NCBI GenBank assembly: GCA_944383265.1
Contig: CALWOX010000007.1
Location: forward strand, 62,001-126,000
Reading direction: 5' to 3'
Length of the DNA stretch: 64,000 bases
Origin: an uncultured Lachnospiraceae bacterium
GTDB lineage: Bacteria > Bacillota > Clostridia > Lachnospirales > Lachnospiraceae
Part shown: positions 8,086-17,622 of the stretch, piece by piece
Numbering within the stretch: position 1 is the stretch's first letter
Layout: every line of letters begins with the position of its first letter
Notes under the pieces: model-generated
The model's database searches: none
Told to the model about the DNA's origin: nothing
What the model saw: the letters and a program-made list of their open reading frames with translations, nothing else
Translations under genes and position numbers: made by a program

Positions 8086-8853
8086 TTATATCATTGCCAA
8101 TTTCTTAAGGGCATCATCCTTTATGATGACATCGTAATGCTCGTCAAAGTAAGCCTCACTTGAGGGGGTTATCTTGAGCTTTGACGCATACTCTGAAAGC
8201 ATGTTGCATACTCTTGAGAACTCATCCTTTTGAGTTCCGTCGTTGTGTATGACAAGCACGAATCTTCCGTCGCCTCTCTTGTAAAGACGATTGCGTCCTG
8301 AAAAGGCGCTTCCTACAGACTTTGATGTGACGATAGCCTTGTCAAGGTCGTCAAACAGGAAAGCTCTCTGATAGAGTTCATCACTCGCATCGGAAAGTAT
8401 AGCACTCTGAAATGCCTGTGCCTGAGGGCCCTGTCCCTGTACAGCCTGCGGCTGTGGAACTGACGAATTCTGCCCACCCCTCTCCTTCATCTGCTTAAGT
8501 ATGTCATCGGCTCCCTCCAAGAGCTCGGGTATAAGCTTCTGTATCCAAGACTCCGTGCCCTGAGGCGAAGGTGTGAACTTGGAAAACCTGGTATCAAGCT
8601 CTTCAGGATTCTCTACCTTTGATATTATAAGCTGTATGGAATCGGCGCTCAAGGGGATGGCCTCTATCATAATAGGGACATTCTCCGCCTCAAAGCCTAC
8701 CTCGTTGCTTGCCTTGGTCATCATCTCCTGAAAAAGCTTTCTTGCCTTTTCCGTGCCATATGCCATGTCACGAAGATTCAGATTGCGGACGCTAAGATCA
8801 AATCCGGTCAGCGTACATCTTATGGAGTTTTCATTTATTCTCTCTATTTTCAT
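8086..8853 (-). CDS. mecA: Adaptor protein MecA
   Basis: A 255-residue adaptor that hands substrates to the ClpC-ClpP protease. The N-terminal substrate-binding domain starts MKIERINENSIRCTL (residues 1-90). A linker rich in Gln, Pro and Ala (about 135-155) joins it to the C-terminal ClpC-binding domain (YQRAFLFDDLDKAI...NRLYKRGDGRFVLVIH). I chose the ATG at 8853 because GGTGGAGGAGA lies just upstream; an in-frame start 33 bases further out has no such site. It is a single gene between two hairpin terminators. Confidence 0.9.
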   Translation of the reverse strand: MKIERINENSIRCTLTGFDLSVRNLNLRDMAYGTEKARKLFQEMMTKASNEVGFEAENVPIMIEAIPLSADSIQLIISKVENPEELDTRFSKFTPSPQGTESWIQKLIPELLEGADDILKQMKERGGQNSSVPQPQAVQGQGPQAQAFQSAILSDASDELYQRAFLFDDLDKAIVTSKSVGSAFSGRNRLYKRGDGRFVLVIHNDGTQKDEFSRVCNMLSEYASKLKITPSSEAYFDEHYDVIIKDDALKKLAMI

Positions 8854-9025
8854 GATTCTCCTCCACCATAAATATACTATAAGCAAAGCAATTATTCAAT
8901 TGTCATACCTGAAATTTAGGAATATTTTAGATTTGCTTAAGGCATTTGTCAAGATTTGAATATTTATATATTCACTATATATTCTCAGCTATACTTTTGG
9001 CATATGTTCTCAGATTTATTTTTTC

Positions 9026-9062
9026 AAAAAACGCCGCAGATGCTTATTTATACATCTGCGGC
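9026..9062 (-). terminator. Terminator of the minus-strand membrane protein/peptidase operon
   Basis: GCCGCAGATG (9033-9042) pairs with CATCTGCGGC (9053-9062); on the minus strand the stem is followed by six T (9031-9026). Confidence 0.88.
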
Positions 9063-9075
9063 CTTAAAAATATTT

Positions 9076-10263
9076 TTAGAAGAGGTATCTGCTTATAATA
9101 CTTGCCATTACAACGGACAGGATAGTGACTACAGTTATTCCTCCGACTACATATGAAACGCTGAGCTTTGAGTTGAGCCAGAGCTTTTCGTCTTCAGTTT
9201 CACCTACGACCTCACTTACCTCACGCACGACAACGATATTTGAGGGGAAGCCGAGAAACTGCATTGCACCTATGCCGACAGCAAGGTTTCTGTTGCCTAC
9301 AAGCTTCCAACAGGGGAGTATCCAAGCCACAATGAAAATTCCGAGACATGCTGTTCCAAAGAGAACTATAAGCTGAAATGCCATTGTGCCCAACTGACCG
9401 GCGGTCACTCCTCCAAGAGCCGGGATAATGGAGCCGAATACGCATATCATTATCAATCCGAAGGCATTGCCCTTCTGAAGAGGAGTTTGAGGAACTATTC
9501 CTGTGCTGCTGCATATAAGTCCCAGAAGAAGAGCCCATATACTGTAATCGACGGGAGTCACAGAACCCAAAAGCCTTGCGATAAAGGCGCCTGCGGCAAC
9601 AATGCCGATAAGAACATTTGAGCTGAAAAGTGATTTATACTTGTCACAGAAAAGAACTTTTTGCGTTTTGCCGTCATCGGACTTTGCTTCAGTATTCATC
9701 ATGTGCAGCTTAGGATCTTTTCTGTACTCCTCAAGAAGTACTTTTGCATAGCGCCTTCCCATGGTGGAAGCTATAGGGGCTCCGACGAAACGCTGAGTTG
9801 CAAATATGACCGCGCACAGAGCGGCTGCTGTATTAAGGCCTGCGGCAGCAGCGGCGTCCGACATGATAGAAGTTGCGACAGCGGCACCGTTTATGGGAGG
9901 TATTGTGGTAAGTACGGTCTCAATGCCTACGATAGGGCCTCCGATCACTATCATGGATATGCAGGTTCCTATGAGGCACAGAGTAGCTAAGGCCACGGTC
10001 CTCCATTCGCGGATGAGTTGCCTTACGTTTATGGTTGACCCCATATTGAAGAGAAGCATGTCGGTGGAGACAGAAGCCATTTCTGTGAGTCCCGCGCGGT
10101 CTATTACATCTGCAGGCAGGATCCCTGTCAGAAATGCAATGAGAAAGAGCAGCATTACCATCATAAGACCTGACAGCTTTCCCTTTGTGAAGAAGCTTAT
10201 GAGGTCGCCTACGGCAAACACGCCTACAACAGCCATAAAGAAGAAATATACACTATCAAACAT
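9076..10263 (-). CDS. Polytopic membrane transporter, GltS-like
   Basis: A 395-residue protein with about ten hydrophobic segments. The repeated layout, with a glycine-rich loop (PPINGAAVATSIMSDAAAAAGL) in the first half and a second half GFPSNIVVVREVSE, resembles the sodium/glutamate symporter-like group of uncharacterised carriers. The start ATG has a GGAGGT ribosome site. It lies 15 bases after an S9 peptidase on the same strand and ends at a terminator, so the two form one operon; a peptide- or amino-acid-linked transport role is an inference from that neighbour. The exact family name is uncertain. Confidence 0.6.
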   Translation of the reverse strand: MFDSVYFFFMAVVGVFAVGDLISFFTKGKLSGLMMVMLLFLIAFLTGILPADVIDRAGLTEMASVSTDMLLFNMGSTINVRQLIREWRTVALATLCLIGTCISMIVIGGPIVGIETVLTTIPPINGAAVATSIMSDAAAAAGLNTAAALCAVIFATQRFVGAPIASTMGRRYAKVLLEEYRKDPKLHMMNTEAKSDDGKTQKVLFCDKYKSLFSSNVLIGIVAAGAFIARLLGSVTPVDYSIWALLLGLICSSTGIVPQTPLQKGNAFGLIMICVFGSIIPALGGVTAGQLGTMAFQLIVLFGTACLGIFIVAWILPCWKLVGNRNLAVGIGAMQFLGFPSNIVVVREVSEVVGETEDEKLWLNSKLSVSYVVGGITVVTILSVVMASIISRYLF

Positions 10264-10278
10264 ATTTAACCTCCATAA

Positions 10279-12034
10279 TTAATCTGCTTTTTTGAGGAAA
10301 CGGTTCATCCACTCGGTTATCTCTCTGAGCCTGCGGACTCTGTGAAGGGGCTTGCCCTTTGATGCAAGAGCGTGGCTCTCTCCTTTAAATATGCACATCC
10401 TTGCCTGAGTTCCGTTCAAAGCAATAGAATTGAACATTCCTATACCCTCTTGTATGGGACAGCGGAAATCTTCTGTGGAGTGTATGAACAAAGTGGGAGT
10501 CTTGCACCTGTCGGCAAACTGTAACGGAGACTGATTCCAAGAAGCTTTTATATCCTCCCAAGGAGAGTCAAGTACACTGTCAAAGCCTCTGGGCCACGAA
10601 AAATCTGAGGTGACATTTTGGGATACCCGGTTTGAGATTGAACGCTGGGATGCTGCGCAGGCAAATCTGTCGGTATGTCCTATTATCCGGTTTGTCATAA
10701 ATCCACCATAGCTTCCTCCGGTAACGCCGACTCTGTCTTTGTCAATATCAGGAAAGCTTTCAAGGACTACATCAGTGAATTTCATTATATCGTCATAATC
10801 AATGGTCCCCATTTTCCCGCGTATATCCGAGAAGTCCTCACCTCTTCCGTCACTTCCGCGGGGGTTGCAGTAAAATACAAAATAGCCCTCTCCTGCCCAA
10901 ACCTGCATCTCATGATAGTATATTTCACCATAGGTCATGCAGGGACCACCATGGATATCAAGGATAGCAGGGTACTTTTTTCCGGGCTCATAGTCCTTGG
11001 GGAAAAGGATCCATCCTGTGAGCGGAACGTTGTCGTTTTCAAAGTCTATCCTATGGGGCTCAGCTATATAATAATCGTCGAGAGCAGCTGAGTTTATGGA
11101 GGTAAGACATTCTGCAGATCCTGTCTTAAGATTTTTTCTGTATATTTCCTCAAGCTTTGTTCCCTCCATAGCCGTGTAATATATATAGTCTCCTGAGATA
11201 TCAAAGTCATTGATATTTCCGTTTACAGATACGATTTTTTCAAGGCTTCCGTCGTCGGCAAGCCGCACTACAGGCCCCTCATATCCGTCTATGATTCCTG
11301 TGTAAAAGGTATCTCCGACAGATTTATTTGCTCTCACGGCACCCAACAGCACATCTGTCCTTATTCCCGTATGCAGAGTAAATTCGTTTGAGGATATGAA
11401 TGAAAGCTCTTTTTTGGAAAGGTCGTATTTGTAAAAGTCGGGACGCTCATTCCAACCGTGCTTTTCAGCCTTTGTAGCTGCGATGAGAAGGCCGTTTTTA
11501 TACGGACATACGGTATCCACAGCCATTGTTTCCTCCTCAATCACGGTTTCCTTTTTTCCTGTTTCGATATCAATAATGAATACCCCCGGACGGCCCGCTC
11601 TTTTAAAGGTGAAATCATCTCCGACAACAGCTACGCGCTTTCCGTTATCTATGAGAGTATAGCTGTTCACAGTGAAGGTTTCAGGTTCGGTAACAGGCTT
11701 GAGCTCGGCGGAGCTTTCATCGTAGAGAAAAAGCCTCGTTCTTTTGCCGTTTGTCCATCCGGCTCCATCCGCCCTGAAAGGAGTTTCATCTACTACTATA
11801 AAGTCCTTTTCATTTTCTTTTTCAGTAAGAAGCTTTTCTTTAAGTTCTCCGTCAAGAAGCCAAAGCTTTGAAAATCTGAGATCGTAACGCACTGTAAGAA
11901 GGTATTTTTTATTGCTTATTTTTTCAATTTTTGTAACATTTAAAGGAATTGAAAAGGCTTTCTTTTTTCGGACCGCACTGAAGTCCTGAAATAAATTTAT
12001 AGTTAAGGAAATGTTCAATTTGTATTGGTTGCAT
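10279..12034 (-). CDS. S9 family peptidase (acylaminoacyl-peptidase-like), with an apparent N-terminal frameshift
   Basis: A prolyl-oligopeptidase-type serine peptidase: beta-propeller in the first 330 residues, then an alpha/beta hydrolase with nucleophile GGSYGGFMTNR, acid HSTEDFRCPIQEG and base GESHALASKGKP. The long frame opens only at a TTG (12018) with no ribosome site. A perfect AAGGAGG (12050-12044) instead serves ATG 12034, whose frame encodes MQPIQIEHFLNYKFISGL, the usual S9 N terminus, then runs off frame near 11980. Dropping one C there joins the two frames into a 584-residue protein of normal length. This is either a real one-base insertion, a sequencing error, or +1 shifting at CTT-C. 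The membrane protein downstream is co-transcribed. Confidence 0.8.
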
Positions 12035-12095
12035 AAATACTATCCTCCTTTTATAATTACTATATGCATCTGTTACAAAATTAACATCTGATCCT

Positions 12096-12148
12096 TGTCT
12101 TTAATAGGGAAATAAGTATGTCTTTAATGCAAATATATGTCCTTAAAT
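12096..12148. promoter_or_regulatory. Three direct repeats TGTCYTTAA in the divergent promoter region
   Basis: TGTCTTTAAT at 12096, TGTCTTTAAT at 12119 and TGTCCTTAAAT at 12138, all on one strand and spaced 23 and 19 bases, about two helix turns. They fill the space between the S9 peptidase operon and the regulator gene. Such tandem half-sites are what an oligomeric regulator would bind; the gene at 12161 is the obvious candidate. Confidence 0.55.
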
Positions 12149-12160
12149 AGGAGGCGTGGT

Positions 12161-13474
12161 ATGAAGATAGCTGTAATAGGAACCAAAAATATGAAGAGTA
12201 TGATAGAAGGCTTGATAGATGAGCTGCTGGAGGTCGGGTTCATATACTGCTGCACGGAATATTTTGACGAGGCGGCGAGGATAGCTGAGGATATACAAAA
12301 GAAAAAATCAGCGGATGCCATACTTTTTTCAGGCCCTACTGTATACAACCATGCAAGAAGGCGGGTGACGCCTGTGATACCTTGGGCATATCTTCCCCAC
12401 AGCAGAGTAGCGGCATTTCAGACGTGTCTTTACGGAATGGCGGTATATCACAGTGACCTTCGGGCCGTCAGCATAGATCAGTTCAGCGAAGAACTTCTCA
12501 GGGAGGCTATGGCGGAGGTCGGAATAATCAACCCGACTATAATCAGGGCAAAAGAAGATCCGGAAAAGCCGGACTTTGAGAAGCGTCTTTTGGATTTTCA
12601 CAGGAGCTCCTACAGAGAGGGCAGAGTCTCAATATGCTTTACAAGCATGGAGCATATAGCGGGGCCTCTCAGAGCTGAGGGGATACCATGTGTCAGGATA
12701 TATCCTGTGAAGGAGGTACTGCAGGAGCAAGTCTACAATCTTCAGATAAGATACATGTCTCTTCAGAAGAACAGAGGGTCATTTGCTGTCATAGCAATAA
12801 ATATCATCAGCAGATGTAAGGATGAGAGGGATCTGATGTTTCAGGAATATGATGAGATGCAGCTTAAGAATGAATACAGAGAAAAGATATACAGAATAGC
12901 CCAGCGCATGGAGGCTGCGGTATTTTCAGGTGATAATAATCTGTTTTTTATAGTTACAACAGGGGGCGACGTAAGAAATATTTTCCTTAAGGATTCAACC
13001 TATTGGGATTTCGGACAGTTGGGAAAGCGATTTCCCGATAGCAGTGTAAGGATAGGAATAGGCATGGGGAGCAGTATGCTTGAGGCAAAGACAAGTGCGG
13101 TAATGGCTCTGAATAAGTCTGTCGGGGAAAAGGATGGGGCTTTTTACCTTATGGAGGACGGCTCCGGCTCCCGCTCCGTCAGCAGACTTGAGGGATTCTC
13201 TGCTTTCGGCTTGGAAAGCGAGCGGAGAAGCCGACTTGCACAAAGGTTACATTTAAGTCCCGCAACTCTTAAAAAGCTTGTATCTGCCATTGAAGAATCC
13301 GGGGGAACGGCAGATGCGGCAAGAATAGCAGAATATCTCGGAATTACTCCGAGAAGCGCAAACCGTATAATAGCAAAGCTTGAGGATGAAGGCTATGCAA
13401 CTGTTATAGGAAAAAGTGGAGGTGAAAAGGGAAGACCTAAAAGGATAGTAAAGATCGAGCTTCCGCTGAACTGA
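12161..13474 (+). CDS. Transcriptional regulator with a C-terminal winged helix (family not recognised)
   Basis: A 437-residue protein. The N-terminal part (MKIAVIGTKNM; about residues 1-180) looks like an alpha/beta sensor domain. The middle (about 205-335) resembles a GGDEF- or GTP-cyclohydrolase-III-like fold (FSGDNNLFFIVTTGG, VRIGIGMGSSMLEAKTSAVMALN) without a GGDEF motif. The end (about 375-437) is a winged helix (AEYLGITPRSANRIIAKLEDEGY). ATG 12161 has TAGGAGG 6 bases upstream. It is divergent from the membrane protein/S9 peptidase operon, which it likely controls through the direct repeats. I do not recognise the family by name. Confidence 0.65.
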   Translation: MKIAVIGTKNMKSMIEGLIDELLEVGFIYCCTEYFDEAARIAEDIQKKKSADAILFSGPTVYNHARRRVTPVIPWAYLPHSRVAAFQTCLYGMAVYHSDLRAVSIDQFSEELLREAMAEVGIINPTIIRAKEDPEKPDFEKRLLDFHRSSYREGRVSICFTSMEHIAGPLRAEGIPCVRIYPVKEVLQEQVYNLQIRYMSLQKNRGSFAVIAINIISRCKDERDLMFQEYDEMQLKNEYREKIYRIAQRMEAAVFSGDNNLFFIVTTGGDVRNIFLKDSTYWDFGQLGKRFPDSSVRIGIGMGSSMLEAKTSAVMALNKSVGEKDGAFYLMEDGSGSRSVSRLEGFSAFGLESERRSRLAQRLHLSPATLKKLVSAIEESGGTADAARIAEYLGITPRSANRIIAKLEDEGYATVIGKSGGEKGRPKRIVKIELPLN

Positions 13475-13915
13475 AACCTTCTCTAAATAAGTAGTCTTGA
13501 CTGCACGGACTCCTTAGGATAATATATCAGCGGACTTTTCCGAAGCGGCTATGCCAAAGAGCCTTGACCGTATCGATAAATTTTTTAATATCCATAATAT
13601 CCTATTACAATTTCAGTATTTCCGAGGAATCTCTCGGAACTCAAAATTCTGTATACTATTCTGCAGAATCCCCCAATTTTTACTGAGGCTAAAAAGTGAA
13701 GGGTGAAATGAGACATCAAAGACCATTGGTATTTCTCCTTTCAGTGCCCGGTTGCAAAGAAAATTAAATCATCTTATTAAATCATTATCTGCAAAAAGTA
13801 AGTAAGCAGACGGAAAGGCAGGCGGAAGCGCTTAACAAAGGTCCCGAGGGATGCCCGTAAACTTGCTGCAAAACTCCTTTTGAATATTCGGGCAAAACTT
13901 AAGGAAGGGAGCTAT
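13475..13915. other. Intergenic region without a convincing gene
   Basis: About 440 bases with no coding frame I would defend. It holds an inverted repeat TTCCGAG/CTCGGAA (13620-13626 and 13633-13639), a TATACT hexamer at 13652 followed by the 12-base palindrome ATTCTGCAGAAT (13658-13669), and on the minus strand a 22-codon frame (13595-13527) with AGGA before its ATG that I cannot assign. It may carry the promoter of the small gene at 13916 or the remains of a lost gene. Confidence 0.5.
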
Positions 13916-14152
13916 ATGTCAGAAAAGAAGAAAAGCCTTGAGGAACTCAGGGATCTGAGAAAAAGAGGAGTCAGGGTCTTTATAGACGGAGTCGAGGAGC
14001 CTGAGAGCAGATGGAAAAAGCTGTTTAAAAAGCGCCGAGACGGAGCGTTCTATATGGGCGATTATATTACCGGAAGGGAGGAGAGAGGAGAAAGAGAAAT
14101 ATTGAAGGAGATAAGATTCGAGAGGGTAGTGTTAAAGACACAGGGCCTTTGA
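13916..14152 (+). CDS. Small charged protein of unknown function
   Basis: A 78-residue protein, rich in Lys, Arg and Glu (MSEKKKSLEELRDLRKRGVR). It has no signal peptide or membrane segment. ATG 13916 is chosen because AAGGAAGGGAG lies just upstream; an earlier in-frame ATG at 13880 has no such site. Residues 20-60 (VRVFIDGVEEPESRWKKLF) suggest a small folded unit. I do not recognise it, and its neighbours give no hint. Confidence 0.6.
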   Translation: MSEKKKSLEELRDLRKRGVRVFIDGVEEPESRWKKLFKKRRDGAFYMGDYITGREERGEREILKEIRFERVVLKTQGL

Positions 14153-14274
14153 GAATGTAAATCAGCCGAAGGACTTTTTCATGCTTAGAGAGGTATCATT
14201 TTTGTCGACCTGAAATCCCGAAAGAGTCTATCGGTTGATTTTTGTATTTCCGTAATATATAATCGGGATTATGA

Positions 14275-14301
14275 TTTTCATCTGATATAGTTTTCATCTG
14301 A
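14275..14301 (+). repeat. Tandem direct repeat before the GH18 gene
   Basis: TTTTCATCTGA occurs at 14275-14285 and again at 14291-14301, 16 bases apart, ending 13 bases before the start codon. It could be an operator or a chance duplication. Confidence 0.4.
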
Positions 14302-14314
14302 AAGAGGCGATAAA

Positions 14315-16099
14315 ATGGCACAGAGAAGATCGAGACGAAGAAATGCGGAGTATAACGCTGCAGAGGACCTTCACATTAATTCCGAGGCGTACAGCAGAAA
14401 GAGGAACATAAGGACGAGGCGCAGGAAGGAGAGAAAGATAAAGACCTTCCTTGCGGCTCTTGTTGTGCTTCTTTTGTGTGTTGGCATAGCCGGAATATTT
14501 ATATACCAAAAATACAGCCCTTCAAAGGAGCAAAAGGACCTTAACGAGTGGTTTGAGGTCAGCGGAAACGAGGTCAAGGTCCATTTGAATGACAGCAGGG
14601 CGGATATATTGGGGCTTTACGAAAACGGTACGGTTTACCTTCCGATATCCTGGGTCACGGAAAACATAAATAAAAGATTTTATTGGAATGAGGCGGAAGA
14701 GCTCCTTACCTATACGCTTCCCGATGAGATCAAAGATATGGATTCGGAATCCACAGATGATGAGGGATTACCTGTATTTATCATCGGGGACTCAGGAATG
14801 CTCCTTGGAATAAATACTATAGAAAAGTATACAGACATAAGAGTCGGAGATTTTTCGGGGGCTGAGGAGACTGCAAAGAGGATATTCATCTATACCGAAA
14901 ACGGCCCTTATAAGAGAGCCGAAGTAAAGAAGGATACAGCCATAAGGACGAAAGGCGGCATAAAGTCTCCTGTGCTTGCGGAGCTTCTTAAGGGTGATTG
15001 CGTAAATATACTTGAGGACATGGGAGACTGGTCAAAGGTAAGCTCTGAAAAGGGCTTTGTAGGCTATGTCAAAAACAACAGACTGTCGGAGCCCTATGAT
15101 TACACCTACGAGAGCGATTTTGAGGAGCCTGTATTTGAGCAGAATTCCATCGGCGAGAAGGTGGTCCTTGCATGGCATTTCGTTTCGGGAAGCGCGGGAA
15201 ACGCTACCTTTGATGAGTACTATGCAAATACAAAGGGCCTCAATGTGATATGCCCTACATGGATACAATTTAAGGATAACGAGGGCAATTACGACAACTT
15301 TACCACACAGGAATATATAGACAAGGCTCATGCCGCGGGACTTCAGGTATGGGTAATGGCAGACAATTTCAACAGTCCCACAGGACGGACAGAGTTTAAG
15401 ACAAAGGACGTCTTCAGCAATACCGAAAAGAGGCGAAGAGTAATAGATAACCTTATAAATGATGCTGTTACCTACGGCTATGACGGACTTAATCTTGACT
15501 TTGAAAGCCTTCCCACGGACGCGGGAGTCCACTATGTCCAGTTTTTCAGAGAACTCTCCGTGGCATGCAGGAGAGAGGGGATAATACTTTCTATAGACAA
15601 TTATGTTCCTTTCAACTTTAATGACCATTACGAGCTTGACGAGCAGGCCGATTTTGCGGACTATGTGATAATAATGGGCTATGACGAGCATACTGCGGGT
15701 TCCGAGGAGGCGGGTTCAGTAGCGTCTATAGGCTATGTGAGATCCGGCATTGAAAAGACTCTCGAGGAGGTTCCCAAGGAGAGAGTCATAAATGCTGTTC
15801 CCTTCTACACCAGAGTATGGGAGAAAAGCGGCCCCAACCTGAGCTCAAGGGCCCTCGGTATGAAGGATGCCGCAGAATATGTGGAAAATGAGGGAATAGA
15901 GCTCGCTTGGGATGATGAGACCGGGCAGTATTACGGTAAAAAAGTGACGGACACAGTGACCTCGGAGATATGGCAGGAGGATGCCCGTTCCATAAGACTT
16001 AAGGTGGACGCAATAAAGGAATATGGGCTTGCGGGAGTCGGAGCGTGGAGGCTCGGGTATGAGCCCTCCGAGATATGGGATGAAATGCAGCTTAATTAG
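14315..16099 (+). CDS. Membrane-anchored glycoside hydrolase family 18 protein with SH3 domain
   Basis: 594 residues. A very basic cytoplasmic tail (1-45) and one membrane helix (about 46-67) anchor the protein, with the rest outside. An N-terminal extracellular module (about 75-195) is followed by a bacterial SH3 domain (about 200-260: IRTKGGIKSPVLAELLKGD) and a GH18 barrel (about 280-590). The GH18 signature YDGLNLDFE has Asp390, Asp395 and the acid Glu397. Relatives include YaaH/SleL and YdhD, which cut peptidoglycan, so wall or cortex remodelling is more likely than chitin breakdown. The gene appears to be a single unit, with Sua5 40 bases downstream. Confidence 0.88.
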   Translation: MAQRRSRRRNAEYNAAEDLHINSEAYSRKRNIRTRRRKERKIKTFLAALVVLLLCVGIAGIFIYQKYSPSKEQKDLNEWFEVSGNEVKVHLNDSRADILGLYENGTVYLPISWVTENINKRFYWNEAEELLTYTLPDEIKDMDSESTDDEGLPVFIIGDSGMLLGINTIEKYTDIRVGDFSGAEETAKRIFIYTENGPYKRAEVKKDTAIRTKGGIKSPVLAELLKGDCVNILEDMGDWSKVSSEKGFVGYVKNNRLSEPYDYTYESDFEEPVFEQNSIGEKVVLAWHFVSGSAGNATFDEYYANTKGLNVICPTWIQFKDNEGNYDNFTTQEYIDKAHAAGLQVWVMADNFNSPTGRTEFKTKDVFSNTEKRRRVIDNLINDAVTYGYDGLNLDFESLPTDAGVHYVQFFRELSVACRREGIILSIDNYVPFNFNDHYELDEQADFADYVIIMGYDEHTAGSEEAGSVASIGYVRSGIEKTLEEVPKERVINAVPFYTRVWEKSGPNLSSRALGMKDAAEYVENEGIELAWDDETGQYYGKKVTDTVTSEIWQEDARSIRLKVDAIKEYGLAGVGAWRLGYEPSEIWDEMQLN

Positions 16100-16139
16100 T
16101 TAGATGTACAGGTTTTAGAGAAAAAGAAGGTGACAGTAT

Positions 16140-17312
16140 ATGGATACTGAATTTTTTGAACTGTCTGATTACAAAAAAACAGGGGAGATAAGTCTCTCGG
16201 ATGAGGAAAAGCTTATAAAAGCCGCGACGATCCTCAGAGAAGGCGGTCTTGTGGCATTCCCCACGGAAACGGTCTACGGTCTCGGAGGGAATGCGCTTTT
16301 AAAGGAAGCATCGAGGAATATTTACGCTGCAAAGGGAAGGCCCTCGGACAATCCCCTGATAGTTCATGTGGCTGATATGGAGAGCATAGAGCCCCTTGTA
16401 AAGGAGATACCCCGTCAGGCAAGGGTTCTTGCGAAGCGGTTTTGGCCGGGACCCCTTACGATGATCATGGAAAAATCTCCCAAGGTGCCTTACGAGACTA
16501 CGGGCGGATTGGAGACGGTTGCCATAAGGATGCCTTCAGACAAGGCTGCCCTTGAATTCATAAGGCTTGCGGGAGTTCCGGTTGCGGGACCCAGCGCAAA
16601 TACCTCGGGAAGGCCGAGCCCCACCACAGCCCTCCATGTGAAGGAGGACTTAAACGGCAGGATAGACGCAATAATAGACGGAGGCGCTACAGGTATAGGA
16701 GTGGAGTCGACTATAGTTGATGTGAGTGGCGATGAGCCGGTGCTTCTAAGGCCCGGAGCCATAACTCTTGAGATGCTTGAGGCCTGCCTCAAGGAAGACG
16801 TGGATATAGATCCCGCCCTCGAAAAGCCTATGGACAGCTCGGTTCACCCCAAGGCTCCCGGAATGAAGTACAGGCATTATGCCCCCAAGGCTCCCATGGT
16901 GATAGTTCAGGGAGACTTTTATGAGGGCTGTGACGGAATAGAGGACGGAATGAAGATATATGAGGAGCTTATGAAGATAGTCAATGCTGTCAAGGCTCTT
17001 GTCAACGAAAATGCGGCTCCGGGAAAGCGCATCGGTATCATATGCTCTGATGAGACCTGGGAGTACTACTTTGAAAAGGGTGCAAAGCTCCCTAAGGAAA
17101 AGGTATATAAGACCGAGGCCATAGATATCCGAAGCATAGGCTCAAGGAAGGATGAGAAGAGTATAGCTCATAATCTCTATGCTGTGCTCAGATCCTTTGA
17201 TGACGAAAATATAGATTACATAATAGCGGAGGGCGTAGACCCGAGAAAGCTCGGATATGCCATTATGAACCGTATGCAGAAGGCCGCGGCTCAGCATATT
17301 ATAAGGGTATAG
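16140..17312 (+). CDS. ywlC: L-threonylcarbamoyladenylate synthase (Sua5/YwlC)
   Basis: Makes threonylcarbamoyl-AMP from threonine, bicarbonate and ATP, the first step of the t6A modification of tRNAs reading ANN codons. The YrdC fold occupies residues 20-215 (VAFPTETVYGLGGNAL, AAKGRPSDNPLIVHV, GPSANTSGRPSPTTA, GVESTIVDVSG). The C-terminal Sua5 domain (about 245-390) follows the PGMKYRHYAPKAP linker that closes the active site. The length of 390 residues is slightly longer than usual, with a 15-residue extension at the start. Confidence 0.95.
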   Translation: MDTEFFELSDYKKTGEISLSDEEKLIKAATILREGGLVAFPTETVYGLGGNALLKEASRNIYAAKGRPSDNPLIVHVADMESIEPLVKEIPRQARVLAKRFWPGPLTMIMEKSPKVPYETTGGLETVAIRMPSDKAALEFIRLAGVPVAGPSANTSGRPSPTTALHVKEDLNGRIDAIIDGGATGIGVESTIVDVSGDEPVLLRPGAITLEMLEACLKEDVDIDPALEKPMDSSVHPKAPGMKYRHYAPKAPMVIVQGDFYEGCDGIEDGMKIYEELMKIVNAVKALVNENAAPGKRIGIICSDETWEYYFEKGAKLPKEKVYKTEAIDIRSIGSRKDEKSIAHNLYAVLRSFDDENIDYIIAEGVDPRKLGYAIMNRMQKAAAQHIIRV

Positions 17313-17422
17313 TTTAAGGTCTGCAGGCCATGCTTAAGGGCAAATTAAGGCTTGATAGGCACTTTAAAATAATATAGAATAGATAAAGTTTTTTATAAAC
17401 AAAGAATAAAGGAGTGTGTGAG

Positions 17423-17536
17423 ATGGCAAACGGTAAGAAGATGAGCCCCGAGAAGAAGAGAAGGATCATTTCAACTGTAGTAGTTATAATTTTGATTTTG
17501 GCTATGGTATTACCCACAGTAGCGTCATTTTTATAG
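17423..17536 (+). CDS. Small single-pass membrane protein, 37 residues
   Basis: ATG 17423 with AAAGGAG 9 bases upstream opens a 37-codon frame: a basic, polar head (MANGKKMSPEKKRRI) and one membrane helix (STVVVIILILAMVLPTVAS). Length and layout resemble the DUF4044-type miniproteins found in Clostridia and Lactobacillales, but I cannot confirm the family. The frame, ribosome site and amino-acid pattern make it a credible gene. Confidence 0.6.
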   Translation: MANGKKMSPEKKRRIISTVVVIILILAMVLPTVASFL

Positions 17537-17622
17537 GAAAACACAGAAGCTGTCCGCAAGGGAGAAGTCATCTTCAGACAAGCCCCTTTAAGGGCAGCTT
17601 CTCAGTATAGCGGTTAAAAAGG

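Noticed and set aside
13527-13595. A 22-codon minus-strand frame (MDIKKFIDTVKALWHSRFGK)
   Set aside because: A weak AGGA ribosome site is present, but the frame is too short and I recognise no family; kept only as a note on the intergenic region.
15032-15691. A 219-codon open minus-strand frame inside the GH18 gene
   Set aside because: It is antisense to a clearly conserved enzyme and its product is cysteine/leucine-rich without motifs, as expected for a chance frame.
17545-17602. Long-range pairing AGAAGCTG/CAGCTTCT after the 37-residue protein gene
   Set aside because: No T tract follows and the loop is large, so it is neither a clear terminator nor a recognisable riboswitch.
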